10,436 bases of DNA. Origin: an uncultured Lysobacteraceae bacterium. GTDB lineage: Bacteria > Pseudomonadota > Gammaproteobacteria > Xanthomonadales > Xanthomonadaceae. The notes below the pieces were generated by a model. It worked only from the letters and a program-made list of their open reading frames with translations. It did no database searches and was not told where the DNA came from. Made by a program: the position numbers and the translations under genes. Shown here piece after piece: positions 1 through 6,370 of the stretch; within the stretch, counting starts at the first letter, position 1; each line of letters opens with the position of its first letter. Location: NCBI GenBank assembly GCA_946886995.1, contig CAMPJU010000026.1, positions 1 through 10,436 on the forward strand, in the 5' to 3' direction.

Positions 1-836
1 GCATAGATGTGCGCGGGCATGTGCACCAGGTGGTCGGAGCCGGGCACCAGCTCGCGAAGGCGGTCGGCCGCGGCGGCGCCGCGCTCGGGCGCCGAAGACG
101 CTTCCACGGCATGGACGTACAGGTGAAGCGCGCCGGCGTGGTCGGGATCGCGCGCCATCACCGACTCGAGCGTGTCCACGACTTCCTGCGTGTTCCCCTT
201 CGGCTGCCGGGCGGTGTCGTAGTAGTCCCAGGGCTGCAGGTCCATCAATGCCTCGGCGTGGAACACGGCGGCGTCCAGGTCGTCCGGGCGCTGTTGCACG
301 AGCTCGCGCGTGGCGTTCGCGTAGGCCCGGTCCAGCGTGCTGCGGTCGGCCGGTGGATCTGCCACGAAACGCGCCGCCAGTGCCTCGATGTACGCGCGTT
401 CGCGCTCGCTCGCCTTGGGTGCCAGTGCCTGCGCGCGCTGCAGGCGCGTCCAGGCGTCGGCGTTGTCGGCGGGGTCCATCGCCGCATTGACGTGCGGGCC
501 CAGCACCAGCGACGCACCCCACCAGCACATGGCGCAATCGGGATCGAGCTCGGTGGCCTTCAGGAACGAGCGCTCGGCGGCATCGTGGTTGAAGCCGAAG
601 GTCAGCATCAGCCCCTGGTCGAACCAGCGCTGCACGTCGGGGTGATCCGTCGTGATCGGAAAGTGGTGCTCGCCCAGGCCGTCGAGGAGGTGGGCGCCGA
701 CCATCGCGAACTCGGGCGGCGATACCGCCGGTTGCGCGTCGTCGCTGGCGATCGGCGCGGAATTGCGGCAGGCGGGAACGGCCAGCAGCGCGAATGCGCA
801 CGCCAGGACGAGTGGACGGACGATGGTCTGGGACAT
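1..836 (-). CDS. Exported TPR-repeat protein, probable lipoprotein (3' end cut by window edge)
   Basis: I read this frame directly from the minus strand: 278 complete codons without a stop, running off the left edge, so the C-terminus is missing. The start at 834-836 is preceded by a GGGGAGAGAG purine stretch at good Shine-Dalgarno distance. Residues 1-23 form a signal peptide (positive R7, hydrophobic LVLACAFALLAV) ending in VPAC, an imperfect lipobox because of the proline at -2. Either lipidation at C23 or ordinary cleavage is possible. The mature part looks like helical TPR repeats (around 67-100 and 125-155). It contains family hallmarks I recognise from proteobacterial TPR proteins: GLMLTFGFNHDAAERSF, DPDCAMCWWG, HAEALMDLQPWDYY, HAGALHLYVHAVE and, at the cut edge, HLVHMPAHIY. 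No enzymatic function is known for this family; a periplasmic scaffold or binding role is inference. The CxxC at 101-104 is followed by W, not H, so it is not a cytochrome c haem site. It lies 91 bases downstream of trmY on the same strand. Confidence 0.85.
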   Translation of the reverse strand, partial: MSQTIVRPLVLACAFALLAVPACRNSAPIASDDAQPAVSPPEFAMVGAHLLDGLGEHHFPITTDHPDVQRWFDQGLMLTFGFNHDAAERSFLKATELDPDCAMCWWGASLVLGPHVNAAMDPADNADAWTRLQRAQALAPKASERERAYIEALAARFVADPPADRSTLDRAYANATRELVQQRPDDLDAAVFHAEALMDLQPWDYYDTARQPKGNTQEVVDTLESVMARDPDHAGALHLYVHAVEASSAPERGAAAADRLRELVPGSDHLVHMPAHIY

Positions 837-927
837 GCGGCTCTCTCCCCGGGCAATGCCTCGCCGACCATACGCCCATGCCGACGCGTGGCTGCGCCGC
901 CCGTCGGTCGATCCGCCGGAAGCTGGC

Positions 928-1521
928 CTATCGCTGGTCCAGCTCGTAATGGATCAGCACCACGCACTGCGAAGCAAACAACATCGTCTTCCCCAGCGTG
1001 AGCCGGGTCGCCCCCAGCCGGTCCAGGCTGTTGAAGGTCTTCTTCGGCATCGGGATGTGGTCGGTCAGCAGGAAGCAGGGTTTGCCGCCGAAGGCCTGCT
1101 CGCGGATGGGCGTGCCCTTGCGGTCCATCACGAACAGCTGGTGGTCCTGCGCCAGTTCCTGCACCAGCCTCTCGAAACTCACCGTGCGCACGGTGACGCC
1201 GGATTCGACCGGCCGCGTCTCGTCCTTGCCCATGCCGCGTGACGCGTCCAGCGCCCCGGCGATCTTGCCGAGCAGGGACTGTTCGTCGAAGCCGCCGATG
1301 GCGTGCATGGCGTTGGCGTCGAAGCGGATGGCGCGGGAGAAATCCGCTGTGCTCTCCAGCACCAGGTGGACCACCACGTCCGGCCGATGCGACTGCGCCA
1401 CGAAGATGGCGTTCATCAGGGCGTGGGCGAGGATCTCCGCATGCGCGTCCTTGCCGACGGACGCCAGCAGCCTGGCGCTGTCGGTGGGTGCGGCCCGGGC
1501 CCGGAGCACGAAAGTTCGCAT
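928..1521 (-). CDS. trmY: TrmY-like SPOUT pseudouridine N1-methyltransferase (DUF358 family)
   Basis: This 197-residue protein has the full family pattern: N-terminal MRTFVLRARA, NAIFVAQSHRPDVVVHLVL (37-55), IRFD (66-69), and the C-terminal trefoil-knot region with LLTDHIPMP (151-159), LTLGKTMLFASQC (175-187) and HYELD at the end. In archaea TrmY uses S-adenosylmethionine to methylate N1 of pseudouridine 54 in the tRNA T-loop. Bacterial members are patchy and annotated only as putative pseudouridine methyltransferases. Bacteria normally carry ribothymidine at position 54, so the substrate here is uncertain. The frame is open upstream to 1647, but homology and position point to the ATG at 1519-1521; the upstream extension would run into the divergent kinase gene. 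No good Shine-Dalgarno is present (only GGCGGC before the ATG). It is divergent from the RIO kinase gene and lies upstream of the TPR gene on the same strand. Confidence 0.88.
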   Translation of the reverse strand: MRTFVLRARAAPTDSARLLASVGKDAHAEILAHALMNAIFVAQSHRPDVVVHLVLESTADFSRAIRFDANAMHAIGGFDEQSLLGKIAGALDASRGMGKDETRPVESGVTVRTVSFERLVQELAQDHQLFVMDRKGTPIREQAFGGKPCFLLTDHIPMPKKTFNSLDRLGATRLTLGKTMLFASQCVVLIHYELDQR

Positions 1522-1554
1522 GCCGCCATTGTCCACGAACCGCGGGCCGCCCCG

Positions 1555-1560
1555 TAGACT
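1555..1560 (+). promoter_or_regulatory. Candidate -10 (TAGACT) placing the RIO transcript start at its ATG
   Basis: TAGACT fits the TANNNT pattern and lies 7 bases before the RIO ATG at 1568, the spacing seen in leaderless promoters. A TTGTCC at 1529-1534 resembles a -35, but its 20-base spacing is long. The gene has no clear Shine-Dalgarno, which agrees with a leaderless message but does not prove it. Confidence 0.3.
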
Positions 1561-1567
1561 GGCGGCC

Positions 1568-2425
1568 ATGAAACCCCCTTCCGGCTTGCAGGCGCTGATC
1601 GACGACGGCGTGATCGACGCGGTGTTGCGGCCGTTGAAGAGCGGCAAGGAGGCCGCCGTGTACGTGGTCCGTTCCGGCAGCGAGATCCGCTGCGCGAAGG
1701 TCTACAAGGACATGGCGCAGCGCAGCTTCCAGCAGCGCGTGCAGTACCAGGAAGGGCGCAAGGTGCGCGGCAGCCGCGAGGCCCGGGCGATCGGCAAGGC
1801 CAGCAAGTACGGGCGCAAGCGGCAGGAAGCCGAGTGGAAGAACACCGAGGTCGACGCGCTGTACCTGCTGCGCGACGCGGGGGTGCGGGTGCCGGAGCCG
1901 TTCGGGTACTTCCACGGCGTGCTGGTGATGGAACTGGTGGTCGATGCCGACGGCCATTCCGCGCCCCGCCTGGGCGAAGTGGAGCTGTCACCCGACCAGG
2001 CGCGCGGCTTCCACCGGTTCCTGGTGCGGCAGGTGGTCAGGATGCTGTGCGCCGGCCTGATCCACGGCGATCTGTCGGAATACAACGTGCTGGTGGCGCC
2101 CGACGGCCCGGTGATCATCGACTTCCCGCAGGTGGTCAATGCCGCCGGCAACAACGCCGCGCGCACCATGCTGCTGCGCGACGTCAACAACCTGACCGCC
2201 AGCCTCGGCGCGTGGGCGCCGGAACTGCTGGACACCTGGTACGGCGAGGAGATGTGGGCGCTGTTCGAGGCGGGGGCGCTGCGTCCGGACAGCGAGCTGA
2301 CCGGCACCTTCGTGCACGACGAATCGGCGCCCGACATCGACGGCGTGCGCCAGGCCATCAACGATGCGCGCGAGGAAGCGCTGATCCGGCAGCAGGGGCG
2401 GGAGGCGGCGGCGGAGGAAGATTAG
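1568..2425 (+). CDS. RIO1-family atypical serine/threonine protein kinase
   Basis: A complete 285-residue RIO kinase domain is visible. It has a nucleotide-binding flexible-loop motif KSGKEAAVYVV (24-34) and an ATP-binding lysine in CAKVYK (K44). A basic stretch follows at 62-85, typical of the RIO1 loop. The catalytic loop is HGDLSEYNVLV (166-176; catalytic D168, N173) and the metal-binding motif is IIDFPQVV (183-190; D185). It closely resembles the bacterial RIO1-like kinases annotated in Pseudomonas and Xanthomonas. RIO1 in eukaryotes and archaea acts in late small-subunit ribosome maturation; the bacterial role is not established. The DFPQ motif is more like RIO2 than the eukaryotic RIO1 version. 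The start at 1568 fits the family N-terminus (MKPPSGLQALIDDG). It has no clear Shine-Dalgarno, and a TAGACT hexamer sits only 7 bases upstream, so a leaderless transcript is possible. A GC-rich tail (residues 255-285) is family-typical and acidic at its end. Confidence 0.9.
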   Translation: MKPPSGLQALIDDGVIDAVLRPLKSGKEAAVYVVRSGSEIRCAKVYKDMAQRSFQQRVQYQEGRKVRGSREARAIGKASKYGRKRQEAEWKNTEVDALYLLRDAGVRVPEPFGYFHGVLVMELVVDADGHSAPRLGEVELSPDQARGFHRFLVRQVVRMLCAGLIHGDLSEYNVLVAPDGPVIIDFPQVVNAAGNNAARTMLLRDVNNLTASLGAWAPELLDTWYGEEMWALFEAGALRPDSELTGTFVHDESAPDIDGVRQAINDAREEALIRQQGREAAAEED

Positions 2426-2453
2426 CCGCTGCCCGCGCGCGGTCGCCGGGCGG

Positions 2454-2470
2454 TGCCATGACCACTGGCA
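2454..2470. promoter_or_regulatory. Inverted repeat TGCCA-N7-TGGCA, possible operator
   Basis: A perfect 5-base inverted repeat with a 7-base spacer lies in the 101-base gap between the RIO kinase stop and the amidohydrolase start, ending 56 bases before that start. The geometry would suit a dimeric regulator, but 5-base arms can arise by chance in GC-rich DNA. No matching regulator gene is in the window and no convincing -35/-10 pair accompanies it. The rest of the gap holds only GC palindromes such as CCGCGCGCGG at 2433-2442. Confidence 0.2.
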
Positions 2471-2514
2471 GTTCCGGTCGCCGTGGACGGTGCGCAAGCT
2501 CCCACCGGGATACC

Positions 2515-2518
2515 GGAG
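2515..2518 (+). promoter_or_regulatory. Shine-Dalgarno GGAG deciding the lipoprotein amidohydrolase start
   Basis: GGAG lies 8 bases before the ATG at 2527 and 14 before the ATG at 2533. Together with the compact signal peptide this favours 2527 over the other in-frame starts at 2458 and 2533. Confidence 0.6.
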
Positions 2519-2526
2519 TGCGCGCC

Positions 2527-3870
2527 ATGGCCATGCATGCAAGGTCGATCTGCCTCCTGGCGCTGGTCTGCCTGGCCGGCCTGCTGTCCGCCTGTGCGCA
2601 TGCGCCCGCGGCGGAGCGGATGGACCTTGCGATCGTCGGCGCCACTGTCATCGATCCGCGCCGCGGCGTCGGGCATCCGGACCAGACGGTGCTGGTCGAC
2701 CAAGGGCGGATCGTCGCGGTCGGTGCTTCGGATCGCGTGCCGGTGCCTGCGGGGACACCGCGGGTCGAGGCGGCTGGCCGTTTCCTGGTCCCCGGTCTCT
2801 GGGACATGCATGTCCACGCGCTGTGGGATCCGGTGGTCCGGACGACGTTCCTGCCGGTGTTCGTCGCCAACGGCGTCACCGGCGTGCGCGACATGGGCGG
2901 CACGCTGGAGGTCCTGTCGCTGGTGCGCGACGAACAGGCCGCGACCGATCCGCCCTGGCCGTCCGTGGTCGCGGCGGGGCCGGTGCTCGATGGCCCGCAA
3001 CCGGTCGATCCGTCCATTTCGCTGGCGATCGATTCGCCGGACGACGCGCGCGCCGCGGTGGCGCGGCTGGCCGCGGTCCCGGTCGACTTCATCAAGGTCT
3101 ACACGATGCTGCCTGCCGCAGCGTACCGGGCAGTGGTCGAGGAAGCGGAACGGCATGGCTTGCCGGTCGCCGGGCACATCCCCCATGGCGTGGACGTACG
3201 GGAGGCTGCGCGGGGCATGCGCAGCGTGGAGCACCTGCGCGCCGAAACGGGCGGTTTGTGCGCCGGGCTGTCATCCACGGAATGTGATGCCGCGTATGCG
3301 GCGTTGCGCGAACACGACGTCTGGCAGACGCCGACCCTGGTGGCGCGCCGGCCGCGTGCCACGGGGGCAGAGGCGGCCATGGAGGATGACCCGCGGCTGG
3401 CCTACGTCCCGGCCGTGCTGCGCGAGACCTGGCTGGCAAACCGGGCGCGCCGGCTGACGTTGCCTGCCGGGGAAATGCAGGCGAAACGCATGGAATTCGC
3501 ACGCGAACGCGCGGATGCGGCGGCATTGCCCGCGCGCGGGCTGCACGTGCTGGCAGGCTCGGACGCCGGAGCGGATTTCGCGATTCCCGGCTTCGGCCTG
3601 CACGACGAACTCGCGCTGCTGGTCGATGCCGGGCTCACGCCGGCGCAGGCGCTGCAGGGGGCGACCAGCGAGGCGGCCGATTACCTCGGCCGCGGCGACG
3701 TCGGCACAGTTTCGCCCGGCGCGGTTGCCGACCTGGTCCTCCTGGACGGCGATCCGCTCCAGGACATCGGCAACACCCGTCGGATCCGCGCGGTGGTGTT
3801 GCGGGGACGATGGCTCGATCGTCCCGCGCTGGACGCATTGCTGGAAGGGGCCCGCGCGGCCGCGCAGTAG
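2527..3870 (+). CDS. Lipoprotein amidohydrolase, imidazolonepropionase-like (COG1228 group)
   Basis: This 447-residue protein belongs to the metal-dependent amidohydrolase superfamily, which hydrolyses amide, ester or cyclic C-N bonds. Residues 1-22 are a signal peptide ending in a good lipobox, LSAC (C23), so the enzyme is probably membrane-anchored and faces the periplasm. A beta-sandwich segment (33-88) leads to LVPGLWDMHVH with metal ligands H95 and H97. The putative carbamylated lysine is K190 in DFIKVY. Further ligands are H217 (AGHIPHG) and H236 (SVEHL), and the catalytic aspartate is D346 (LAGSDAG). The C-terminal GTVSPGAVADLVLLDGDPL (393-411) is the classic sandwich-closing signature. 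All ligands are present, so the enzyme is predicted to be active. The substrate cannot be read from sequence; related proteins include prolidase-like and cyclic-amide hydrolases. GGAG at 2515-2518 sets the start at 2527; an in-frame ATG at 2533 is possible but farther from it, and the one at 2458 would spoil the signal peptide. Confidence 0.88.
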   Translation: MAMHARSICLLALVCLAGLLSACAHAPAAERMDLAIVGATVIDPRRGVGHPDQTVLVDQGRIVAVGASDRVPVPAGTPRVEAAGRFLVPGLWDMHVHALWDPVVRTTFLPVFVANGVTGVRDMGGTLEVLSLVRDEQAATDPPWPSVVAAGPVLDGPQPVDPSISLAIDSPDDARAAVARLAAVPVDFIKVYTMLPAAAYRAVVEEAERHGLPVAGHIPHGVDVREAARGMRSVEHLRAETGGLCAGLSSTECDAAYAALREHDVWQTPTLVARRPRATGAEAAMEDDPRLAYVPAVLRETWLANRARRLTLPAGEMQAKRMEFARERADAAALPARGLHVLAGSDAGADFAIPGFGLHDELALLVDAGLTPAQALQGATSEAADYLGRGDVGTVSPGAVADLVLLDGDPLQDIGNTRRIRAVVLRGRWLDRPALDALLEGARAAAQ

Positions 3871-3904
3871 TCGCACCCACGGCGTGGCGGCGGTGCAACG
3901 GCGC

Positions 3905-4384
3905 TCAGCCGCGGACCGCCGCCTCGATCTTCGCCACGTCGATCTTCCGCATCGTCATCATCGCCTCGAATGCGCGTCGCGCCACCTCGCGGTCCGGACT
4001 GGTGAACGCCTCGGTCAGCACGCGCGGGGTGATCTGCCACGACACGCCCCACTTGTCCTTGCACCAGCCGCATTCGCTCTCCTGGCCGTCGTTGCCGACG
4101 ATGGCGTTCCAGTAGCGGTCGGTCTCGGCCTGGTCGTCGGTGGCGACCTGGAAGGAGAAGGCCTCGCTCTGCTTGAAGACCGGGCCGCCGTTGAGGCCGA
4201 TGCAAGGGATGCCCAGGACGGTGAAATCGACCGTCAGCACGTCGCCCTGCTTGCCGCCGGGGAAGTCGGCGGGCGCGTGGAAGACGCCTTTCACCGCGCT
4301 GTCGGGAAAGGTCTCCGCGTAGAAGGTCGCGGCGGCAAGCGCGTCGCGCTCGTACCAGAGGCAGATGGTGTTCCTGGGGATCAT
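3905..4384 (-). CDS. VOC-superfamily protein, PhnB / 3-dmu-9_3-mt type
   Basis: This 159-residue protein has the vicinal-oxygen-chelate beta-alpha-beta-beta-beta fold signature seen in PhnB-like proteins (Pfam 3-dmu-9_3-mt). It begins with IPRNTICLWYERDALAAATFY and FPDSAVKG, has LGIPCIGLNGGP (57-68), and carries the diagnostic ECGWCKDKWGVSWQITP (104-120). It ends with the family helix AFEAMMTMRKIDVAKIEAA. Members are often annotated as 3-demethylubiquinone-9 3-methyltransferase, but that activity is not supported for the fold. The real function is usually unknown, possibly binding or resistance. The start at 4384 follows GAGGTGA (4389-4395 on the minus strand) at 4 bases spacing. The gene begins 15 bases after the beta-barrel gene stop, so the two are probably cotranscribed. 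It converges on the amidohydrolase with a 34-base gap that shows only a GCACC/GGTGC repeat and no U-tract terminator. Confidence 0.88.
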   Translation of the reverse strand: MIPRNTICLWYERDALAAATFYAETFPDSAVKGVFHAPADFPGGKQGDVLTVDFTVLGIPCIGLNGGPVFKQSEAFSFQVATDDQAETDRYWNAIVGNDGQESECGWCKDKWGVSWQITPRVLTEAFTSPDREVARRAFEAMMTMRKIDVAKIEAAVRG

Positions 4385-4399
4385 GGGGTCACCTCGGTT

Positions 4400-5011
4400 T
4401 CAGTAGTAGTACCGCAACGTCAACTCCGTCGACTGCTCGCCGTCGCGGTCGTGGTGCAGCGCGCCGACCGCCCAGGTGTCGTTCGGATGGAACAGCACGC
4501 CGCCCACCAGCTCCGTCCATGCGCCGTCCTCGAAGCGCGTGCGGCGGGCACCGACGGTCAGTTCCAGCCAGCGGGTCACCGCATGGCGCAGGTCCACCTC
4601 CAGGATCGTGCCGGTCCCCGACAGCCCGCGCGGCCCAGTCCAGGACGGCGCCATGACCTCGCCCCGGCTGCGGAACACGGCGAACGACGGCGCGATCATG
4701 GTGCGCTTGCCGATGAGGTAATGCCCGCCGGCGCCGACGCGCCAGGTCTTCAGGTCGTAGTCCCAGTCCGCGTTGCTGCCCGCGTAGAAGGCGGTGTCGT
4801 CGTACGACAGGAACACGTGCGTGTGCTGGCCGAAGCTCTTGAACCCGCCGGCGGTGCCGTTGCCGTTGTCGGCCTGCTGCCCCGACGCCGCACCCTCCTT
4901 GCTGAGGTAGACGTAGTCGTAGTTCAACACCTCGGCGCGGGTTGCCGCGGGAACCAGCGCGACCATGCCGGCCAGCACGAGCCGGATGGTGGCCGTCGGG
5001 GGCCTGGGCAT
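4400..5011 (-). CDS. Small outer-membrane beta-barrel-like protein, unknown function
   Basis: This 203-residue protein has a Sec signal peptide: R10, then the hydrophobic LVLAGMVALVPA, with likely cleavage after A26 in TRA|EV. The mature part reads as alternating amphipathic strands separated by polar turns (VLNYDYVYLS, HTHVFLSYDDTAFYAG, RVGAGGHYLIG, GTILEVDLRHAVTRWLELTVGARRTRF). It ends in STELTLRYYY, a C-terminal strand closing on an aromatic residue, as expected for BAM-recognised outer-membrane proteins. Eight or so strands would fit the length. I do not recognise a specific named family; the N-terminal NYDYVYLSKEG segment resembles hypothetical xanthomonad outer-membrane proteins. The start is supported by a strong GGAGGAG (5018-5024 on the minus strand) 6 bases upstream. 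It shares a divergent 100-base region with the DUF418 gene and probably an operon with the VOC gene that follows. Confidence 0.8.
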   Translation of the reverse strand: MPRPPTATIRLVLAGMVALVPAATRAEVLNYDYVYLSKEGAASGQQADNGNGTAGGFKSFGQHTHVFLSYDDTAFYAGSNADWDYDLKTWRVGAGGHYLIGKRTMIAPSFAVFRSRGEVMAPSWTGPRGLSGTGTILEVDLRHAVTRWLELTVGARRTRFEDGAWTELVGGVLFHPNDTWAVGALHHDRDGEQSTELTLRYYY

Positions 5012-5059
5012 CGGTGGCTCCTCCGCTGTCGCCCGTGGCCGGGCAGGGGACTGGCGCCC

Positions 5060-5065
5060 ACTTTA
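5060..5065 (-). promoter_or_regulatory. Candidate -10 element (TAAAGT) for the beta-barrel/VOC operon
   Basis: Read on the minus strand, TAAAGT in the divergent gap would start a transcript near 5053 and leave a leader of about 40 bases before the ATG at 5011. That leader includes the strong GGAGGAG. No good -35 hexamer is seen at 16-18 bases, so support is weak. Confidence 0.25.
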
Positions 5066-5081
5066 GACGCCCCGGCGGTCG

Positions 5082-5087
5082 TATGCT
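5082..5087 (+). promoter_or_regulatory. Candidate -10 element (TATGCT) for the DUF418 gene
   Basis: TATGCT matches four of six positions of the consensus -10 and would place a start near 5094, about 18 bases before the GTG. The -35 region at optimal spacing (CACTTT) is poor. In such GC-rich DNA an AT-containing hexamer in a divergent gap is suggestive but not proof. Confidence 0.25.
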
Positions 5088-5101
5088 CCGCGCAGCGATC
5101 C

Positions 5102-5107
5102 GGAGGA
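5102..5107 (+). promoter_or_regulatory. Shine-Dalgarno GGAGGA deciding a GTG start
   Basis: GGAGGA is followed 4 bases later by GTG at 5112, with another in-frame GTG at 5118. The first in-frame ATG, at 5133, is 25 bases away and too distant. The ribosome site therefore selects a GTG start for the DUF418 protein; which of the two GTG codons is used cannot be settled from sequence. Confidence 0.6.
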
Positions 5108-5111
5108 AGCC

Positions 5112-6332
5112 GTGCCCGTGACCCCGCCGTCGATGGCCGCACCCACGCAGGATCGCCTGGATCTCCTCGACGCGCTGCGGGGCTTCGCCCTGCTGGGCAT
5201 CCTCCTGGCCAACGTACTGGCCTGGTCCGGCTGGTACATGGTCGACGATCCCGCCAGGGCCGCGTGGGCGGGTGAAACGGCCGCGCGCTGGCAGTACCAG
5301 CTGCACCACCTGCTGGTGGACGGGAAGTTCTACACCTTGTTCTCGCTGCTGTTCGGGCTGGGGTTCGCGCTGCAGCTGGAGCGGCTGGCGCGCCGCGGGC
5401 ACGACGGCCTGCGCATCTATCGGCGCCGGGTACTGGTTCTGCTGGGCATCGGGGTGGTGCACTGCTTCGTGATCTGGGACGGCGACATCCTGGTGCTGTA
5501 CGCGCTGCTCGGCCTGGTGCTGCCGCTGTTCCACCAGTGGCGAACCCGATCGCTGGTGCTGGCAGGAGTGGTGCTGGTGTTCGCCGTGCCGGTGGCGGGG
5601 CGGGCGTTGTTCGAAGCGATGGGTTGGGCGCCGCACGCGTCGCTGTATCGGCTCAGCTTCGGGATCGCCGAAGCGCTGGGCGCGGACACAGCCCTGGACC
5701 AGGTGGTCCCGTGGATGCAGCGCGAGGATTTCGCGGGGTGGCTGGCATGGCAGGCCAGCGGGCCGTGGTACAGCTGGGCACTGCGGCTGGAGTCGTGGCG
5801 GATCCCGAAGGTGCTGGGGATCATGCTGGTCGGCATGGCGGCGGGCCGAGGCCTGGCGGCCGGGACGCTGCTCGCGGATCGGCGCCTGTTGTGGGGCGTG
5901 CTCGCGGCGGGCACCGCAATCGGCCTGCCCGCGAGCCTGGTGTACGCGATGACGCCCGGTCTGGGACAGCACCATTGGCCGTCGATGGTGGGCACGGTGC
6001 CGCTGGCGCTGGCGTACGCCTCCGCGTTCGCGCTGGCGTGGCCGCACGCGCAACGCTGGCTCGGCGTGTTCGCAGCACCCGGGCGGATGGCGCTGACCAA
6101 TTACCTGATGCAGTCGGTGTTCGGCCTGGTCGTTTTCATGGGGATCGGGCTGGGCCTGGCTGGCCGGTTGCCGTTGCCGGCGATCTACGCTTACGCCGTC
6201 GGGCTGTACGCAGCGCAGGTGCTGTTCTCGCGCTGGTGGCTGGCCAGCCACGCGCAAGGCCCGATGGAAGCACTGTGGCGGCGGTGGACGTACGGCCGCC
6301 CCCTGGCGACACCGGTCGCGTCGACAGCGTAA
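5112..6332 (+). CDS. DUF418 (YeiB-like) polytopic membrane protein
   Basis: This 406-residue inner-membrane protein has the full DUF418/YeiB architecture. The N-terminal LDLLDALRGFALLGILLANV (17-36) is the first membrane segment, similar to acyltransferase-type membrane proteins. GKFYTLFSLLFGLGFALQLER (71-91) and WDGDILVLYALLGL (122-135) are hallmark segments. Helices follow around 147-163, 235-250, 260-278, 295-310, 336-350 and 357-373. The C-terminal DUF418 signature GRMALTNYLMQS (324-335) ends with GPMEALWRRWTYGR (383-396). The family is widespread, and its molecular function is not established as far as I know; transport or acyl transfer has been proposed from fold similarity. Translation begins at GTG 5112 (or GTG 5118), chosen by GGAGGA just upstream. 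The secreted amidohydrolase starts 38 bases after its stop on the same strand, so the two may be cotranscribed. Confidence 0.88.
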   Translation: MPVTPPSMAAPTQDRLDLLDALRGFALLGILLANVLAWSGWYMVDDPARAAWAGETAARWQYQLHHLLVDGKFYTLFSLLFGLGFALQLERLARRGHDGLRIYRRRVLVLLGIGVVHCFVIWDGDILVLYALLGLVLPLFHQWRTRSLVLAGVVLVFAVPVAGRALFEAMGWAPHASLYRLSFGIAEALGADTALDQVVPWMQREDFAGWLAWQASGPWYSWALRLESWRIPKVLGIMLVGMAAGRGLAAGTLLADRRLLWGVLAAGTAIGLPASLVYAMTPGLGQHHWPSMVGTVPLALAYASAFALAWPHAQRWLGVFAAPGRMALTNYLMQSVFGLVVFMGIGLGLAGRLPLPAIYAYAVGLYAAQVLFSRWWLASHAQGPMEALWRRWTYGRPLATPVASTA

Positions 6333-6370
6333 GCGGACCACCTTTCGATCACTCAACGGGGATCACACCG

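Noticed and set aside
525..540. CxxC in the TPR protein (DPDCAMCWW) as a haem or metal site
   Set aside because: There is no following histidine for c-type haem and no second pair; the segment matches the TPR-protein family's normal DPDCAM.W pattern.
921..944. AGCTGG/CCAGCT hairpin spanning the trmY stop codon
   Set aside because: The stem is only 6 bases and lacks a U-tract, and a shorter overlapping palindrome competes with it. Not enough to call a terminator.
608..1957. Long minus-strand open frame across the TPR, trmY and RIO loci
   Set aside because: It overlaps three genes with clear family motifs, and its own protein has no recognisable domain and shadow-type composition.
2431..2451. 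GC-rich hairpin GCCCG/CGGGC just after the RIO kinase stop
   Set aside because: Short arms, no U-tract, and GC palindromes are common in this DNA.
3873..3896. GCACC/GGTGC inverted repeat between two convergent genes
   Set aside because: The location suits a bidirectional terminator, but 5-base arms and a 14-base loop without a U-tract are too weak.
3905..4384. Annotation as 3-demethylubiquinone-9 3-methyltransferase (UbiG-like)
   Set aside because: The protein is a VOC fold with no SAM-binding Rossmann motifs; the name is a historical domain label.
4389..6356. Very long open frame on the minus strand, opposite the beta-barrel and DUF418 genes
   Set aside because: Its translation is Arg/Gln/His-rich low-complexity sequence without family motifs. 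It is a GC-driven antisense shadow; the recognised genes on the same bases have signal peptides, membrane helices and ribosome sites.
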